The notes under the pieces: model-generated
The model's input: the letters and a program-made list of their open reading frames with translations, nothing else
Told to the model about the DNA's origin: nothing
Databases searched by the model: none
Made by a program: the position numbers and the translations under genes
Assembly (NCBI GenBank): GCA_905250025.1
Contig: CAJNOJ010000048.1
Span: 1 to 64,000, forward strand
DNA: 64,000 bases
Source of the DNA: Adineta ricciae
Lineage: Eukaryota; Rotifera; Eurotatoria; Adinetida; Adinetidae
Direction: 5' to 3'
Shown: positions 62,877 to 64,000 of the stretch, piece after piece
How the letters are laid out: every line of letters begins with the position of its first letter
How positions within the stretch are numbered: the stretch's first letter is position 1

Positions 62877-64000
62877 TCATCTCATGTTCATATACTCTGG
62901 TGGATATGAAGATTGTTTCATATGTTGCTCAATAAAATATTCAATCACTCGATAAATAAATTCATATTGTCGTTCAGTTTGAACAAGACCTACGAATGAG
63001 AAAAAAAAACTTAGCAACAATCGAATTTTCCTGATGTCCTACCTGATCGTTGTGAACGAATGTGTGTTATGAGACCAGGTATTTCAATTTCAATATCAAA
63101 GCCTTCTGCACGAATTCGATTGAGTATCATATCAATGGCAATCGTTGCACCCGATCGGCCAATACCTGCACTGCAATGAACGATCATCGGGGATGTACAT
63201 GGTTCAGCTGCTGTTGGATTGGAACGACCGATTTTTTCGAAGAACTCAAGAAGAACACCCAATTGAACATTATCCTGTTGATTTGATACCAGCGGTGAGC
63301 CTACCAACGAATGAAAAGAAATTATATTTACTTATTCCTCTTTTTTTTGTCTTACCATGATCTCCCCAGGCTAAATATTGCCAATGAAGTATTTCCCAAC
63401 TTCGACCCTCCTCGGTCGTAATTTTCAGTGTACGCAAACGATAGTAACAATCATCATCATTCGATGGTTGTTGAGGTAGTTGATGGCCAGCTGATGGTAA
63501 TGATCGAAGAGCACGTGATGTACTATTGGGAGTTTGAGCGGGGCCATAGTTTGATTCATTTAAGTTTTCAACTGTTACAGAACCGTAAGTTTTGACTGTA
63601 TATACTTCAGGCCAATATCGTGCACATTTATTCTAAAATGAAAACCAAATATTCGCCAGTAGAATAGAAATCGATTTCAAATTATAAACACATACTTTCA
63701 TGCCTTCAGTTTCTCGAGTAATCATGACGATACACCGAACTGTTTCCTGTTGGACCATGTGCCAGAAATCATTGAGTGTTGCTGGCAACGGTCCTTGCGT
63801 TGCAATGTATTCTCGTCCGAGACTTTCAATAGGCGGACGAATTCGATTGGCATTGATGTAATCAGTGACAGGATAATTTTTAAGAATAACTCGTGTTTCA
63901 TCGTAAGGTAAAATATTCTTAAATCGATTTCTTGGTCGATTATCTGCTTTCTCTCCGTGCCGTTTATGGTACATCAGTGATTTATATTCTGATTGTTGGT
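62877..64000 (-). CDS. Non-receptor protein tyrosine phosphatase (SHP/corkscrew-like), 5' partial
   Basis: The 3' part of a gene that enters from the right edge. Exons: beyond 64000 to 63696, 63632-63356, 63300-63043, 62989-62877; introns 63, 55 and 53 bp; 317 residues seen. The catalytic domain is nearly complete: RNRFKNILPYDETRVIL, DYINANRI, YIATQGPLPATLNDFWHMV, KCARYWPE, the catalytic loop HCSAGIGRSG, and HIRSQRSGLVQTERQYEFIY at the end. The order and the Q-loop/C-terminal helix match PTPN6/PTPN11/corkscrew, so SH2 domains are expected to the right, unseen. The WPD loop reads WGDHG: the catalytic Asp is kept, the Pro is Gly. Such enzymes act in receptor tyrosine kinase signalling. A low-complexity insertion (about 63450-63560: Asn, Pro, Gln and Ser-rich) separates beta strands before the WPD loop. 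Confidence 0.9.

Noticed and set aside
1-64000. tRNA, rRNA and CRISPR arrays
   Set aside because: Intergenic regions were read for tRNA arms and regularly spaced repeats by eye and none were found; a covariance-model scan would be the decisive test.

Overview
The window is eukaryotic. Protein-coding genes are split by very short GT-AG introns (45-67 bp, one of 128 bp) in AT-rich DNA, and the conventional genes are animal families (PCGF, nuclear receptor, RBM45, FARSB, a SHP-like tyrosine phosphatase). Intron size, gene density, asparagine/glutamine-rich proteins and the mix of families most resemble a bdelloid rotifer. That assignment is an inference; no diagnostic repeat or marker gene confirms it.

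Left half (1-46807): five consecutive genes without a clear textbook ortholog. A giant minus-strand gene (28598 to beyond position 1; about 9,476 residues inside the window, 3' end missing) encodes an N-terminal helical region, six midasin/dynein-type AAA modules, a very long helical linker, a beta-sandwich (ASH/MSP-like) block, helical repeats and three VWA domains, the last of the alpha-kinase-associated type. One of its exons is 18,551 bp long. Divergent from it lie a coiled-coil gene (29468-32498, +) and an AAA ATPase with a C-terminal zinc motif (32630-36419, +). Next come a paralogous coiled-coil gene on the opposite strand (39629-36611, -) and a very-large-GTPase (VLIG/GVIN-like) gene with a C-terminal VWA domain (40503-46807, +). 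Shared parts (AAA twice, VWA twice, paired coiled-coil paralogs with an intron at the same place and phase) suggest a functionally linked locus. This is the best candidate for an undescribed system here.

Middle (46808-51252): about 4.4 kb without a confident gene apart from one small possible membrane protein. It carries two non-autonomous, MITE-like elements with terminal inverted repeats, one of them GC-rich against its surroundings.

Right half (51253-64000): compact ordinary genes. An MBOAT/wax-synthase-like acyltransferase (+) converges on a Polycomb-group RING finger gene (PCGF-like, -, with a C-terminal PLDLS motif). Then, all on the minus strand, follow a divergent nuclear receptor, RBM45, a small multi-pass membrane protein, the cytosolic phenylalanyl-tRNA synthetase beta subunit (FARSB, 14 exons) and the 3' part of a non-receptor tyrosine phosphatase of the SHP/corkscrew type, which runs off the right edge. 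Exon joins were worked out by hand from splice consensus, reading-frame continuity and family similarity; every join preserves the frame. I saw no rRNA, tRNA, CRISPR array or bacterial-type operon.
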